Notes: a model not told the origin generated them from the sequence alone. A DNA stretch of 24,390 nt from Lachnospiraceae bacterium (GCA_017416505.1 JAFQCI010000168.1:1-24390), one strand, 5' to 3'. Positions 15,624 to 23,769 are shown, counted from the first letter of the stretch. A program made the numbers and translations.

Positions 15624-17573
15624 ATGTCAAAGATACCATTTTATATGACAACCGCCATTGCATATACTTCAGGAAAGCCACATATCGGAAATACCTATGA
15701 GATTGTATTGGCAGACAGCATTGCCCGTTTTAAGCGTAAGGAAGGATACGATGTATTTTTCCAGACCGGTACAGATGAGCATGGACAAAAAATCGAATTA
15801 AAGGCAGCAGAAGCTAATATTACCCCAAAGGAATTTGTAGACAATGTTGCTACAGAAATCAAAAGAATCTGGGATTTAATGAATACTTCCTATGATAAAT
15901 TCATTCGTACCACAGACGAAGACCATGAAAAGCAGTTAAAGAAGATTTTCTTAAAATTATATAAGCAGGGAGATATCTATAAGGGACACTATGAAGGAAT
16001 GTACTGTACTCCTTGTGAATCCTTCTTTACTACTTCTCAGTTAGTAGATGGAAAATGTCCGGATTGTGGAAGAGAATGCCAGCCTGCAAAGGAAGAAGCA
16101 TATTTCTTTAAAATGAGCAAGTATGCAGACCGTTTGATTGAACACATTAATACACATCCTGAATTTATTCAGCCGGAATCCAGAAAAAATGAAATGATGA
16201 ATAATTTCTTATTGCCGGGCTTACAGGATTTATGTGTTACCAGAACTTCTTTTAAATGGGGTGTTCCAGTTGATTTTGATGACAAACACGTAATTTATGT
16301 TTGGTTGGATGCTCTAACCAACTACATCACAGGAATCGGATATGATGCAGACGGAAATCATCAGGAAAACTTTAATAAATTCTGGCCTGCTAACTTACAT
16401 TTGATTGGTAAGGATATCATCCGTTTCCATACCATTTACTGGCCAATCTTCTTAATGGCATTGGATTTGCCATTGCCAAAGCAGATTTTTGGACACCCAT
16501 GGTTATTACAGGGTGACGGAAAGATGAGTAAATCCAAGGGTAATGTTATTTATGCTGATGAATTGGTAGAATTTTTCGGAGTAGATGCAGTACGTTATTT
16601 TGTACTTCATGAAATGCCATTTGAAAATGATGGTGTGATTACCTGGGAATTGATGGTGGAAAGAATGAATTCCGATTTGGCAAATACCTTAGGAAATCTG
16701 GTAAATCGTACGATTTCTATGTGTAACAAGTACTTTGATGGTGTTGTAACCGATGCAAAGGTAGTGGAAGAAGTAGATGAAGATTTAAAGAAGGTTGCCT
16801 TGGAAACCAAAGGAAAAGTTTGCGATAAGATGGCGAAATTACGTGTGGCAGATGCCATGACAGAAATCTTTAACTTATTCAAACGTTGTAATAAATACAT
16901 TGATGAAACCATGCCTTGGGCATTGGCAAAGGAAGAGGAAAAGAGCGACCGCTTAAAGACTGTTTTATATAACTTAGTGGAAACCATTACCATGGGTGCC
17001 AGTCTGTTAGAACCATTTATGCCGGAAACAGCAGATAAAATCGTAGAACAGTTAAATACTACTAAGAGAGCCATGGAAGAATTGGATTCTTATGGATTAT
17101 ACCCAAGTGGTAACAAGGTGGTAGAAACTCCAACGATTCTTTTTGCAAGACTTGATATTAACGAAGTCTTAGAAAAGGTAGAAGCAAAGAAAGAAGCAGC
17201 TTTAAAAGAAGAAAAGGCAAAAGAAGGAATGGATGTAGAAGCATTAGAAGAAATCTCCATTGATGATTTTGCAAAGGTACAGCTTCAGGTAGGTGAAATC
17301 ATTGCCTGTGAAGAGGTAAAGAAGTCAAAGAAATTATTATGCTCACAGGTTAAGATTGGAAGCCAGGTAAGACAAATTGTGTCAGGAATTAAAGCTCATT
17401 ATTCTCCGGAAGAGATGGTAGGCAAGAAAGTGGTAGTAGTTACCAACTTAAAACCAGCCAAATTAGCAGGAGTATTGTCAGAAGGAATGATTCTTTGTGC
17501 AGAAAATGAAGCAGGAGAACTTGCTTTGGTGACTACAGAAAAAGAAATGCCAAGTGGAGCACCAATTCGATAA
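15624..17573 (+). CDS. metG: Methionyl-tRNA synthetase
   Basis: 649 residues. Charges tRNA-Met with methionine. Signatures in order: the HIGH-type motif PHIGNTYE near residue 20, the zinc knuckle CTPCESFF ... CPDCGREC, DALTNYITGIGY, the KMSKSKGN loop near residue 300, the anticodon-binding helical domain, a charged linker (about 515-545), and a C-terminal EMAPII-like tRNA-binding domain starting at IDDFAKVQLQVGEI. The two-domain architecture is usual in Firmicutes. AAAGGA lies before ATG. There is no T-box leader in the 75 bp before it. It ends just before a repeat and a strong terminator. Confidence 0.97.
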   Translation: MSKIPFYMTTAIAYTSGKPHIGNTYEIVLADSIARFKRKEGYDVFFQTGTDEHGQKIELKAAEANITPKEFVDNVATEIKRIWDLMNTSYDKFIRTTDEDHEKQLKKIFLKLYKQGDIYKGHYEGMYCTPCESFFTTSQLVDGKCPDCGRECQPAKEEAYFFKMSKYADRLIEHINTHPEFIQPESRKNEMMNNFLLPGLQDLCVTRTSFKWGVPVDFDDKHVIYVWLDALTNYITGIGYDADGNHQENFNKFWPANLHLIGKDIIRFHTIYWPIFLMALDLPLPKQIFGHPWLLQGDGKMSKSKGNVIYADELVEFFGVDAVRYFVLHEMPFENDGVITWELMVERMNSDLANTLGNLVNRTISMCNKYFDGVVTDAKVVEEVDEDLKKVALETKGKVCDKMAKLRVADAMTEIFNLFKRCNKYIDETMPWALAKEEEKSDRLKTVLYNLVETITMGASLLEPFMPETADKIVEQLNTTKRAMEELDSYGLYPSGNKVVETPTILFARLDINEVLEKVEAKKEAALKEEKAKEGMDVEALEEISIDDFAKVQLQVGEIIACEEVKKSKKLLCSQVKIGSQVRQIVSGIKAHYSPEEMVGKKVVVVTNLKPAKLAGVLSEGMILCAENEAGELALVTTEKEMPSGAPIR

Positions 17574-17592
17574 AAGTCATAAAAGATAATGA

Positions 17593-17617
17593 GTTACTGT
17601 ACACATGCAACAGTAAC
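17593..17617. repeat. GTTACTGT repeat, copy B (short palindrome)
   Basis: GTTACTGT (17593-17600) and ACAGTAAC (17610-17617) form a perfect 8-bp inverted repeat around 9 bases. The first 12 bases (GTTACTGTACA and flanking GA) equal those of copy A. It lies between metG and its terminator, without T-run. Confidence 0.7.
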
Positions 17618-17629
17618 AATAATAATATA

Positions 17630-17670
17630 ACACCCGGAAAATACATTAGTGTATGCTCCGGGTGTTTTTT
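17630..17670 (+). terminator. Rho-independent terminator of metG
   Basis: ACACCCGG (17630-17637) pairs with CCGGGTGT (17658-17665), with an inner ATACA / TGTAT pairing, followed by six Ts (17665-17670). It is strong on the + strand. It also lies 12 bp after the stop of the - strand lipoprotein, where it could act in the other direction though its U-tract there is poor. Confidence 0.85.
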
Positions 17671-17681
17671 AGATATTTTAC

Positions 17682-18347
17682 TTATTCAATTGGCACATAT
17701 ATAGTGCTGTAAATGGTTTCATAATCACTGGAATTGATTTCGTAGTAATCTTCCGAAACAATAATTTTGCAGGCTACAGTAACGGATTCTTCATATTCGT
17801 TTAGGTTTAAGACTTCATCCATAAGAGTGAAGGTAGCTTCATTGTATTCTGCTACATAGCTGGCATATTCTTCATTGGACATGGAATCAATGTCTACATC
17901 CTGATATTTTTCCGATAATTCTGAATACTTGGTAAGGAGTTTATCCTGTAAAGTGGAATAAAAGATATATGGACGGATTTCAACATTCACATAATAAGTG
18001 CCATCCTTCTTTTCTACACCTTTTACGTTATAGTCCGCTTTGTTTAATAATGTAATGGCAAACTGGCGTAATCTTTCAAGGTCCTCCTCTGTAGGGTCTG
18101 TAATTAAACCGGAGGAAAGAACATCATTGGTGATGGCTGAAATGTTTGCTTCATAAATTTCAGAAGCTTGTGATTCGGAAGCACTGGTAAGCTCCATATA
18201 ATCTTGATAAACGCCTTTAAAATTAGTATCTAAAACGCTTTGAACATAGTTCTTATAAGTATCTGTGTTTGTATTAGAACAAGCAGTGAAAACACCGATA
18301 CATAAAGTCATACATAATACAAAAAGTAAGTTTTTTACCTTCTTCAT
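17682..18347 (-). CDS. Lipoprotein of unknown function (- strand)
   Basis: 221 residues, the only intact gene on the - strand. The start at 18347 is chosen because AAAGGA precedes it and a proper lipoprotein signal begins there: MKKVKNLLFVLCMTLCIGVF, then lipobox FTAC; reading could extend 44 codons upstream but with no signal. The mature part is soluble, acidic and Tyr/Ser-rich (KNYVQSVLDTNFKGVYQDYM; then strands such as GTYYVNVEIRPYIFY and SVTVACKIIVSEDYYEI). I do not recognise the family. It is a single-gene unit converging on metG and diverging from tatD; the shared upstream DNA contains an inverted repeat (18422-18466). Confidence 0.75.
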   Translation of the reverse strand: MKKVKNLLFVLCMTLCIGVFTACSNTNTDTYKNYVQSVLDTNFKGVYQDYMELTSASESQASEIYEANISAITNDVLSSGLITDPTEEDLERLRQFAITLLNKADYNVKGVEKKDGTYYVNVEIRPYIFYSTLQDKLLTKYSELSEKYQDVDIDSMSNEEYASYVAEYNEATFTLMDEVLNLNEYEESVTVACKIIVSEDYYEINSSDYETIYSTIYVPIE

Positions 18348-18421
18348 TCTTCTTTTCCTTTCTATAGTTAAAACATAAATAGTTAAGACACTACTATATA
18401 CTTTGCCACAGAATAATATAT

Positions 18422-18466
18422 AATGCAAGAGATTTGAAAAAATTTTTAGGATAAAGGTCTTGCATT
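18422..18466. promoter_or_regulatory. Inverted repeat in the divergent intergenic region
   Basis: AATGCAAGA (18422-18430) and TCTTGCATT (18458-18466) are exact complements separated by 27 bp. The right arm contains the TTGCAT -35 element of the tatD promoter. It could be an operator or a coincidence of AT-rich promoter DNA. Confidence 0.35.
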
Positions 18467-18487
18467 CATTATGTATCATCGTATACT
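18460..18487 (+). promoter_or_regulatory. Sigma-A promoter candidate for tatD-rsmA
   Basis: TTGCAT (18460-18465), 16-bp spacer, TATACT (18482-18487). The predicted start at about 18494 leaves a leader of some 25 nt that holds AAGGAGG (18508-18514) before the ATG at 18520. Confidence 0.6.
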
Positions 18488-18519
18488 ATAGATATATGAT
18501 GATACCAAGGAGGATGCTC

Positions 18520-19332
18520 ATGATTTTTGAAACTCATGCACATTTTGATGATAAAGCATATGATAAAGATAGAGAAACATTATTAAAAAGTCTGGAATTT
18601 CATGGGATTGAAGGCTTGGTGAATGTGGGAGCAGACATGAAATCTTCCAGGCGTTCCATAGAGCTTGCGAAGGAGTATCCTTTTGTTTATGCAGCAGTAG
18701 GAGTGCATCCGGAACAGGTAGAAGAGTTAAACGAGGATGCCTTAAAGGAATTAGAGGAAATGGCAAAGGAAGAAAAGGTGGTTGCCATTGGGGAAATCGG
18801 GCTGGACTACTATTACGATGAGGTTCCAAAGGATATTCAGAAAAAATGGTTTATAGCGCAGCTGGAACTGGCAGTAAGGCAAAAGAAACCTGTGATTATT
18901 CATAGCAGGGATGCAGCTTCCGATACCATGGAAATCATGAAGGAATATCAGGGAAAATTAACAGGAATCATTCATTGTTTTTCTTATTCTAAGGAATGTG
19001 CAGAGTTCTTTGTGAAATGCGGATACTACCTTGGCATTGGAGGAGTTGTAACTTTTTCTAATGCGAAAAAATTAAAAGAAGTAGTAAAAGAAGTTCCAAT
19101 GGACAGGATAGTCCTGGAAACGGATTGCCCATATCTTACCCCGACACCTTATAGAGGAAAGCGAAATAGTTCCCATTATCTTCCTTATGTAGCAGAAAAA
19201 ATAGCGAAAATCAGGGAAATGCCTACCCAAGAAGTGATTCGTATTACCAATGAGAATGCCAAACGGGTATATGGAATAGAAAAAAGAGTGGAAAAAGAAG
19301 TGGAGAAAAGAAAAGATGGAAAAACTCAGTAA
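18520..19332 (+). CDS. tatD: TatD family metal-dependent hydrolase/deoxyribonuclease
   Basis: 270 residues from the ATG at 18520, which follows AAGGAGG; upstream in-frame ATGs fall in the promoter. TatD-type enzymes are TIM-barrel metallo-hydrolases with 3'-5' DNase activity. Metal ligands are intact: THAH near the start (usual HxH), GEIGLDYYYD (Glu), IIHSRDA (His), IIHCFSYS (His) and LETDCPYLTP (Asp). The last 15 residues are a charged extension (VEKEVEKRKDGK) beyond the usual end. The 3' end overlaps rsmA by 17 bp, so the two are translationally coupled. In many Firmicutes rnmV (RNase M5) lies between these two genes; here it is absent. Confidence 0.92.
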   Translation: MIFETHAHFDDKAYDKDRETLLKSLEFHGIEGLVNVGADMKSSRRSIELAKEYPFVYAAVGVHPEQVEELNEDALKELEEMAKEEKVVAIGEIGLDYYYDEVPKDIQKKWFIAQLELAVRQKKPVIIHSRDAASDTMEIMKEYQGKLTGIIHCFSYSKECAEFFVKCGYYLGIGGVVTFSNAKKLKEVVKEVPMDRIVLETDCPYLTPTPYRGKRNSSHYLPYVAEKIAKIREMPTQEVIRITNENAKRVYGIEKRVEKEVEKRKDGKTQ

Positions 19333-20182
19333 CCCACAAAAAACCATAGAAGTAATCAAAAAATATCAGTTTAACTTTCAAAAGAAGTTTGGACAGAATT
19401 TTTTAATTGATGAAAGAGTCATAGATAAAATCATTGCGGCTGCGGAGATTACCAAAGAAGACTGTGTATTGGAGATTGGGCCTGGAATCGGGACTTTGAC
19501 ACAGATGTTAGCAGAACATGCCAGACAGGTTATTGCAGTAGAAATTGATAAAAACTTAATTCCTGTGTTGGAAGACACCTTAAAAGACTATGATAATATT
19601 ATGATTCTGAATCAGGATATTTTAAAAGTAGACATCAATGAACTGGTAGAAAAATACAATGAGGGAAAGCCGATTAAAGTAGTGGCGAACCTGCCATATT
19701 ATATTACCACCCCTATTATTATGGGACTTTTTGAAAGCCATGTACCATTAGAAAGTGTAACGGTTATGGTGCAAAAAGAAGTGGCACAAAGAATGCAGGA
19801 AGGACCGAACTGCAAGGAGTATGGGGCTCTTTCTCTAGCTGTGCAGTATTATGCCAAGCCATATCTTGTGGCGAATGTACCACCGAATTGCTTTATGCCA
19901 AGACCCAATGTGGGTTCTGCAGTCATTCGTCTTACCAGGTGGGAGCAATGCCCGGTACAGGTGGAAGATGAGAAGTTTATGTTTGCATTGATTCGGGCAG
20001 CTTTTAACCAGAGAAGAAAGACCTTAGTAAATGCAGTGAATAATGCGAAGGAATTAGAAGTTATCAAAGAGCAGATGACGGCTGCATTAAATGAATTAGG
20101 ATATTCACCTACTTTGCGGGGAGAAGCGTTAAGTCTTCAAGAATTTGCCACATTAAGTAATACATTATTGAAAGGAAAGTAA
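19316..20182 (+). CDS. rsmA: 16S rRNA (adenine1518-N6/adenine1519-N6)-dimethyltransferase
   Basis: 288 residues. KsgA dimethylates two adjacent adenines in the 3' hairpin loop of 16S rRNA and helps 30S assembly. Seen: QKKFGQNFLID, motif I EIGPGIGTLTQML, the IAVEIDKNLIPVL acidic position, the catalytic NLPYYITTPII and the C-terminal FMPRPNVGSAVIRL with the RRKTLVNAV helix. Complete, normal length. The start at 19316 lies inside the end of tatD and has a GGAG site there. A LytTR regulator gene starts 37 bp after it; the gap holds a weak GTAACC/GGTTAC stem without T-run, so transcription may run on. Confidence 0.97.
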   Translation: MEKLSNPQKTIEVIKKYQFNFQKKFGQNFLIDERVIDKIIAAAEITKEDCVLEIGPGIGTLTQMLAEHARQVIAVEIDKNLIPVLEDTLKDYDNIMILNQDILKVDINELVEKYNEGKPIKVVANLPYYITTPIIMGLFESHVPLESVTVMVQKEVAQRMQEGPNCKEYGALSLAVQYYAKPYLVANVPPNCFMPRPNVGSAVIRLTRWEQCPVQVEDEKFMFALIRAAFNQRRKTLVNAVNNAKELEVIKEQMTAALNELGYSPTLRGEALSLQEFATLSNTLLKGK

Positions 20183-20219
20183 CCGGTTGCTTTAAGAAGA
20201 CAGGTTACATGGATAGGAA

Positions 20220-20930
20220 ATGCGAATTGGAATGTGCGATGACCAGAAAATATTTTTAAAGCAGATGCGACAAATCATCGATAAATATATGGAGTTTCGA
20301 AAAATTCCATATACCATTGTAGAGTTTTCTGGTGGAGAGGAATTATTGGAATATGACCTTCAATTAGATATTTTGTTTTTGGATATTGAGATGTCCGGAA
20401 TTGACGGTTTGGAAACAGCAAAACGATATCAGGTGAAATATAACAATGAAAATACGAAAATTATTTTCTTAACATCTCATAACGAATTGATGTCCAAAGG
20501 ATATATTGTAAAGGCATTCCGTTTCTTACTAAAGCCTGTAGAAAAAGAGGCTTTAAAAGAAGCCATTGAAAGTGCTATTGATGAATTTTCTAATGATGAA
20601 GTGCTGGTACTGGATGCCAAAAACTATCACAAAGAGATACCTTATAAAGATGTGATTTATCTGGAGGCGCAAAATAAAGAAGTTTTGATTCGTACCACAG
20701 ATGGATACGAAAGAATTACCGGGAAAATGGACGAATATGAGGCAAAACTTGAAAATAGCGATTTTTATCGAACCCATCGAAGTTATATCGTCAATTTATC
20801 CTGGATAAAAGAAATTGTTGGAAGTGAAATCATCCTGAAAAATGGAGAACGTGCCAAAATTGGCCGTGATAAAGTAAAGTACATGAAAGAGAAATTTTTT
20901 AATTATATTCGAAAAAATGCAAGAGGATAA
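20220..20930 (+). CDS. LytTR family response regulator
   Basis: 236 residues. The N-terminal receiver domain (1-120) has the acidic pair CDDQ (Asp7, Asp8), phospho-acceptor Asp55 in ILFLDIEMSG, the switch Thr in FLTSHNE and Lys in FLLKPVE. Residues about 135-235 are a LytTR DNA-binding domain (IPYKDVIYLEAQNKEVLIRT; FYRTHRSYIVNLSWIKEI; GERAKIGRDKVKYMK). This AgrA/VirR-like class often controls genes answering peptide signals. The ribosome binding site is poor: ATAGGA sits only 2 bases from ATG, so translation may depend on read-through from rsmA. The partner kinase starts 12 bp later. Confidence 0.92.
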   Translation: MRIGMCDDQKIFLKQMRQIIDKYMEFRKIPYTIVEFSGGEELLEYDLQLDILFLDIEMSGIDGLETAKRYQVKYNNENTKIIFLTSHNELMSKGYIVKAFRFLLKPVEKEALKEAIESAIDEFSNDEVLVLDAKNYHKEIPYKDVIYLEAQNKEVLIRTTDGYERITGKMDEYEAKLENSDFYRTHRSYIVNLSWIKEIVGSEIILKNGERAKIGRDKVKYMKEKFFNYIRKNARG

Positions 20931-20942
20931 AGAGGGAAGAAA

Positions 20943-22247
20943 ATGGGAATAGCACATAGTTTTATTTTATTTTTTTTAACCCTGTTGAAATGCGGGTTGA
21001 TTATAAAAAATATATTGCATCTGCAACAGGCATATAAAGTAAAAAATACAGTATTATCGATTTTGTTATATATTTCATTGTCTTGTTTTTCCGGGGTAAT
21101 GAGACAGGAGTTAATTACCTATGCAGCAATGACAGCCTTTGTGATATTTGTTTTGATGTTGGGTATTGATTCTCAAAATAAGACAAAGGTATTTTTCGTC
21201 AGTGTAGGTACTTATTTGGTAGTGTTCTGTCTGGACCATTTTTTACTGGGTATTTTGAACATGATAAGAGTATATATGTTTCCAGACCTTTTTAGTTCCC
21301 TGACAGCCACAGTGGTAAGTCAGGTATTGTCCTTTGTTTTTTGGATTACCTTATTTTTTTTGGTGCATCGGAATCAGAACCAGTATGTAGAGTTCTTTCG
21401 TCAAAGATACTATTATATGTTTACCGGCATTGTATTATTGAATGATATTCTGATTTGGATTTCTTCTATGGTAATGGCAGATATGGAAGACCCTGCCGGA
21501 GTACAGCTGGTAAGTGAAGTAGTCATTATTATGTCCATTGGTATGCTGATTGAGATTGTGATTATCATTGTCAGTCTTTTGGTTAGAGAAGAATATAAAG
21601 ATATTAACCGGGTAAATGAACAATATTTATCCATGCAGAGAAATCATTATGAAAAATTACGACAATTGGATGAGGATACCAGAAAGTATCGTCATGATAT
21701 GAAAAGCCACCTTCAATGTTTAAAAACATTGTCAGAATTAAAGGATTATGATGAAATTGACCGTTATCTTGATAATATGGTAGATAAGCTGGCAGCAGTA
21801 TCCCAAACCATAACGGTGGGAGACCCTATTATTGATGCGGTTATCAATGAAAAACTTGCAGAGGCAGAAAAGTATCGAATCGATTTTGCAGTAAGTGGAA
21901 AGATAATAGGCAGTTGTAAGATAGAGCCTTTGGATTTATGTACGATTTTCGCCAATAGCATTAACAATGCCCTGGAAGCTTGTATGGGATTGGAGGAAAA
22001 CAAGCGAAAGATACGTTTATCCATTAAAACATTGGAAGATTATTTATTAATCAGCATTAAGAACCCTGTAAAGGAAAAGGTGCTGGTGGATGAAACGGGA
22101 AAAATTAAAACCAAAAAGCGGGATACCAAAAATCACGGATTTGGAATACAAAACATTACTGCCAGTGTGGAGAAATATCACGGGCAGGTAAAAATTCAGT
22201 GCGATGAAACAGAATTTTCACTGGAAGTTATTATAAAAATGAGGTAA
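20943..22247 (+). CDS. AgrC-like sensor histidine kinase (GHKL)
   Basis: 434 residues. The N-terminal 210 residues hold six or seven membrane segments (for example HSFILFFLTLLKCGLII, VFFVSVGTYLVVFCLDHF, EVVIIMSIGMLIEIVIIIV), as in AgrC-type peptide sensors. The dimerisation box is YRHDMKSHLQ, with the phospho-accepting His at about residue 256, followed by the GHKL ATPase: N-box FANSINNALEA and G-box NHGFGIQNI. It should phosphorylate the regulator encoded just upstream. No agrB- or agrD-like gene is in the window, so the signal is unknown. It ends just before a long hairpin region. Confidence 0.9.
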   Translation: MGIAHSFILFFLTLLKCGLIIKNILHLQQAYKVKNTVLSILLYISLSCFSGVMRQELITYAAMTAFVIFVLMLGIDSQNKTKVFFVSVGTYLVVFCLDHFLLGILNMIRVYMFPDLFSSLTATVVSQVLSFVFWITLFFLVHRNQNQYVEFFRQRYYYMFTGIVLLNDILIWISSMVMADMEDPAGVQLVSEVVIIMSIGMLIEIVIIIVSLLVREEYKDINRVNEQYLSMQRNHYEKLRQLDEDTRKYRHDMKSHLQCLKTLSELKDYDEIDRYLDNMVDKLAAVSQTITVGDPIIDAVINEKLAEAEKYRIDFAVSGKIIGSCKIEPLDLCTIFANSINNALEACMGLEENKRKIRLSIKTLEDYLLISIKNPVKEKVLVDETGKIKTKKRDTKNHGFGIQNITASVEKYHGQVKIQCDETEFSLEVIIKMR

Positions 22248-22264
22248 GCTTAAGTTCTAAAATC

Positions 22265-22450
22265 ACTCACTTTCACATATACTGATATGGAAAATGTCAA
22301 CAAGCCTTTAAGGTAGTACCTTATTTTTCATTAAGGGGACGAAAGTTAGTTACTGTCCACTCGTACCACGTAAACAGTAACAAAAGTTTCCCTTATGGAA
22401 AGTCTGGTGTTAGTGATATGCCCATACCATAGTAGAAAGTGAGTTTTTTT
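22265..22450 (+). terminator. 185-nt imperfect inverted repeat ending in a T-run
   Basis: The outer arms ACTCACTTTC (22265-22274) and GAAAGTGAGT (22435-22444) are exact complements, followed by seven Ts (22444-22450). Moving in, TACT..TATGG (left) matches CCATA..AGTA (right), and TCATTAAGGGGA (left) largely matches TTTCCCTTATGG (right), with repeat copy C at the tip. AAGGTAGTACCTT in the left arm is a small palindrome of its own. Read as RNA it would make one long hairpin with a U-tract, that is an oversized terminator for the kinase operon; it may also be a palindromic mobile repeat that landed in a terminator. The T-run touches the next start codon. Confidence 0.55.
22349..22381. repeat. 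GTTACTGT repeat, copy C (tip of the long hairpin)
   Basis: GTTACTGT (22349-22356) and ACAGTAAC (22374-22381) enclose a 17-bp centre CCACTCGTACCACGTAA. The reverse complement of the partial unit at 24361-24390 is nearly the same sequence, so this is the same repeat in opposite orientation. Confidence 0.75.
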
Positions 22451-23551
22451 ATGTCCAATTTTAGATTTATTTCATATTTATACGAGTACAAAAAGGAACA
22501 AAAAGGGAGAAATACTGGTTTTGTCAGAGTGCGGGGATTGAATGATTTCATAGAACTGAACCTTCAGGTAAAACCGGCAAAGGGTACATATCAGATTTAT
22601 GTGCATTATGAAACTTTACCGGAAGTAAAATCTATCTTAGTTGGGACAATCAGGGCAGTAAATGGAGAATGCCATGGAGTTTTCCATAATATTTTACCAA
22701 TTTTAAGAAAAGAGGGACTTTCTTTTTCTGCCATTGAGGCTTTGACTATCTGGCAGGATGACGTGATTTGCCATGGTACGGATTGGTCTGAGTCCAAGTG
22801 CCTGGAGAGATTTTTGAATGAATATTATAAAAAACAGGGAAGTCAGGAATGGATTCGGGCAAGTGAATTGGAAACAGATGAAGGAACTGTGGAAGAGATA
22901 GAAATAGAAGAAGTGGAAATAAACGAAACGGAAATAAAAGAAGTTGAAGAAATAAAAGAAATAAAAGAAGCAGAAGCGGAAGAAATAAAGATAGAGGAAC
23001 AGGAAGAAGAACAAGAAGGGGAATTGGAAAATACATATTCTATTGAAAGAGAAGAAAGACTGAATGAAAAGGAAAGTTCTACTAAGGCAGAAGATGTGGA
23101 GCAATTGATTCAGGAAATTATAGATAGTGGGGAAGAAAGAGGGTCAGAGGAAAAGGAAAAACCTGCTACATTGGGCTGGCCGAAGCCGAAAACCATCGAA
23201 GAATTAATGTTGCAATTAAAAACCATCCCCTCTTTTGGGAACGATTCCTTTTTAAAATGTGTTAAGATTATGCCAAAAGACATTGGATTATTAAATGCAG
23301 ATGACTGGTATTTAGGGAAAAACAGCTTTTTATTACATGGGTACTTTGCCTATCAATATTTGATGTTAGGATATATCCGGTTCCAGGATGGAGGAAAACA
23401 GGCTGTTTTGGGAGTACCGGGGGTGTATAATAATAAAGACAAATACTTAGCGGAGTTATTTGGCTTTACAAATTTTATACAGGCAAAACAACAGGAAATA
23501 AAGACAGGAACCTTTGGATATTGGATTACTTCTGTGCATGAAAATATATAA
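22451..23551 (+). CDS. DUF6128-like protein of unknown function
   Basis: 366 residues from the ATG at 22451 (MSNFRFISYLYEYKKEQKGR), chosen because related proteins start with this FRFISYLYEY segment; a GTG at 22439 would add four residues from the T-run. Residues 1-125 form a strand-rich domain with a VGTIRAVNGECHGVFHNI stretch. Residues about 140-245 are low-complexity, Glu/Ile/Lys-rich and probably disordered or helical. The C-terminal 120 residues are conserved-looking again (GYWITSVHENI at the end; DDWYLGKNSFLLHGYFAYQY). The family seems restricted to Lachnospiraceae and its function is unknown. No Shine-Dalgarno sequence is visible; the start lies directly after the hairpin T-run. Confidence 0.7.
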   Translation: MSNFRFISYLYEYKKEQKGRNTGFVRVRGLNDFIELNLQVKPAKGTYQIYVHYETLPEVKSILVGTIRAVNGECHGVFHNILPILRKEGLSFSAIEALTIWQDDVICHGTDWSESKCLERFLNEYYKKQGSQEWIRASELETDEGTVEEIEIEEVEINETEIKEVEEIKEIKEAEAEEIKIEEQEEEQEGELENTYSIEREERLNEKESSTKAEDVEQLIQEIIDSGEERGSEEKEKPATLGWPKPKTIEELMLQLKTIPSFGNDSFLKCVKIMPKDIGLLNADDWYLGKNSFLLHGYFAYQYLMLGYIRFQDGGKQAVLGVPGVYNNKDKYLAELFGFTNFIQAKQQEIKTGTFGYWITSVHENI

Positions 23552-23565
23552 AATGGAATAAAATG

Positions 23566-23619
23566 TTCATAAATTGTTAAAAAAATGAACACACTTAGGA
23601 CACAGTTAATTAGTATTAT
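23566..23619 (+). promoter_or_regulatory. Promoter region of small RNA copy 1
   Basis: TATTAT (23614-23619) lies 7 bp before the point where near-perfect identity with copy 2 begins, the expected distance for a -10 box. No clear -35 hexamer is seen. A block TTCATAAATTGTTAA (23566-23580) is shared exactly with copy 2 at the same distance, and GACA, TAGTAT and ATAT are also shared, while the bases between have drifted. Confidence 0.5.
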
Positions 23620-23626
23620 ATTTCTT

Positions 23627-23728
23627 GTAGACAAGCAAAATATTTTTTTGATTCTCTCTCCCCCTCATTTTATGAAAGAGTCATCATGTTTAAGATTGAA
23701 AAATTTTAAACATGATGGCTCTTTTTTT
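23627..23728 (+). ncRNA. Putative small RNA with C-rich segment, copy 1
   Basis: About 102 nt. After an A/U-rich 5' part comes the pyrimidine stretch CTCTCTCCCCCTC (23654-23666), then an intrinsic terminator: GAGTCATCATGTTTAA (23678-23693) pairs with TTAAACATGATGGCTC (23706-23721), 16 bp with a single G-U pair, followed by seven Ts. C-rich, single-stranded segments are the usual seed by which Gram-positive small RNAs bind Shine-Dalgarno sequences (family knowledge). The same sequence recurs 477 bp downstream with only T-run length differences, while the flanks have diverged, which argues for a functional transcript. The ATG within it has no ribosome binding site. Not matched to any named RNA. 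Confidence 0.6.
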
Positions 23729-23769
23729 GTTTGTCAAGGAATGGGAATCTGTAAGGGAGAAAAGGATAA

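Noticed and set aside
20182..20220. GTAACC/GGTTAC stem after rsmA as a terminator
   Set aside because: The stem is only 6 bp with a long loop and no T-run, so it is unlikely to stop transcription.
22703..23104. Long - strand frames opposite the DUF6128-like gene
   Set aside because: They mirror the Glu/Lys-rich low-complexity region (GAA/GAG repeats give Phe/Leu/Tyr-rich antisense frames), with no ribosome binding site or homology.
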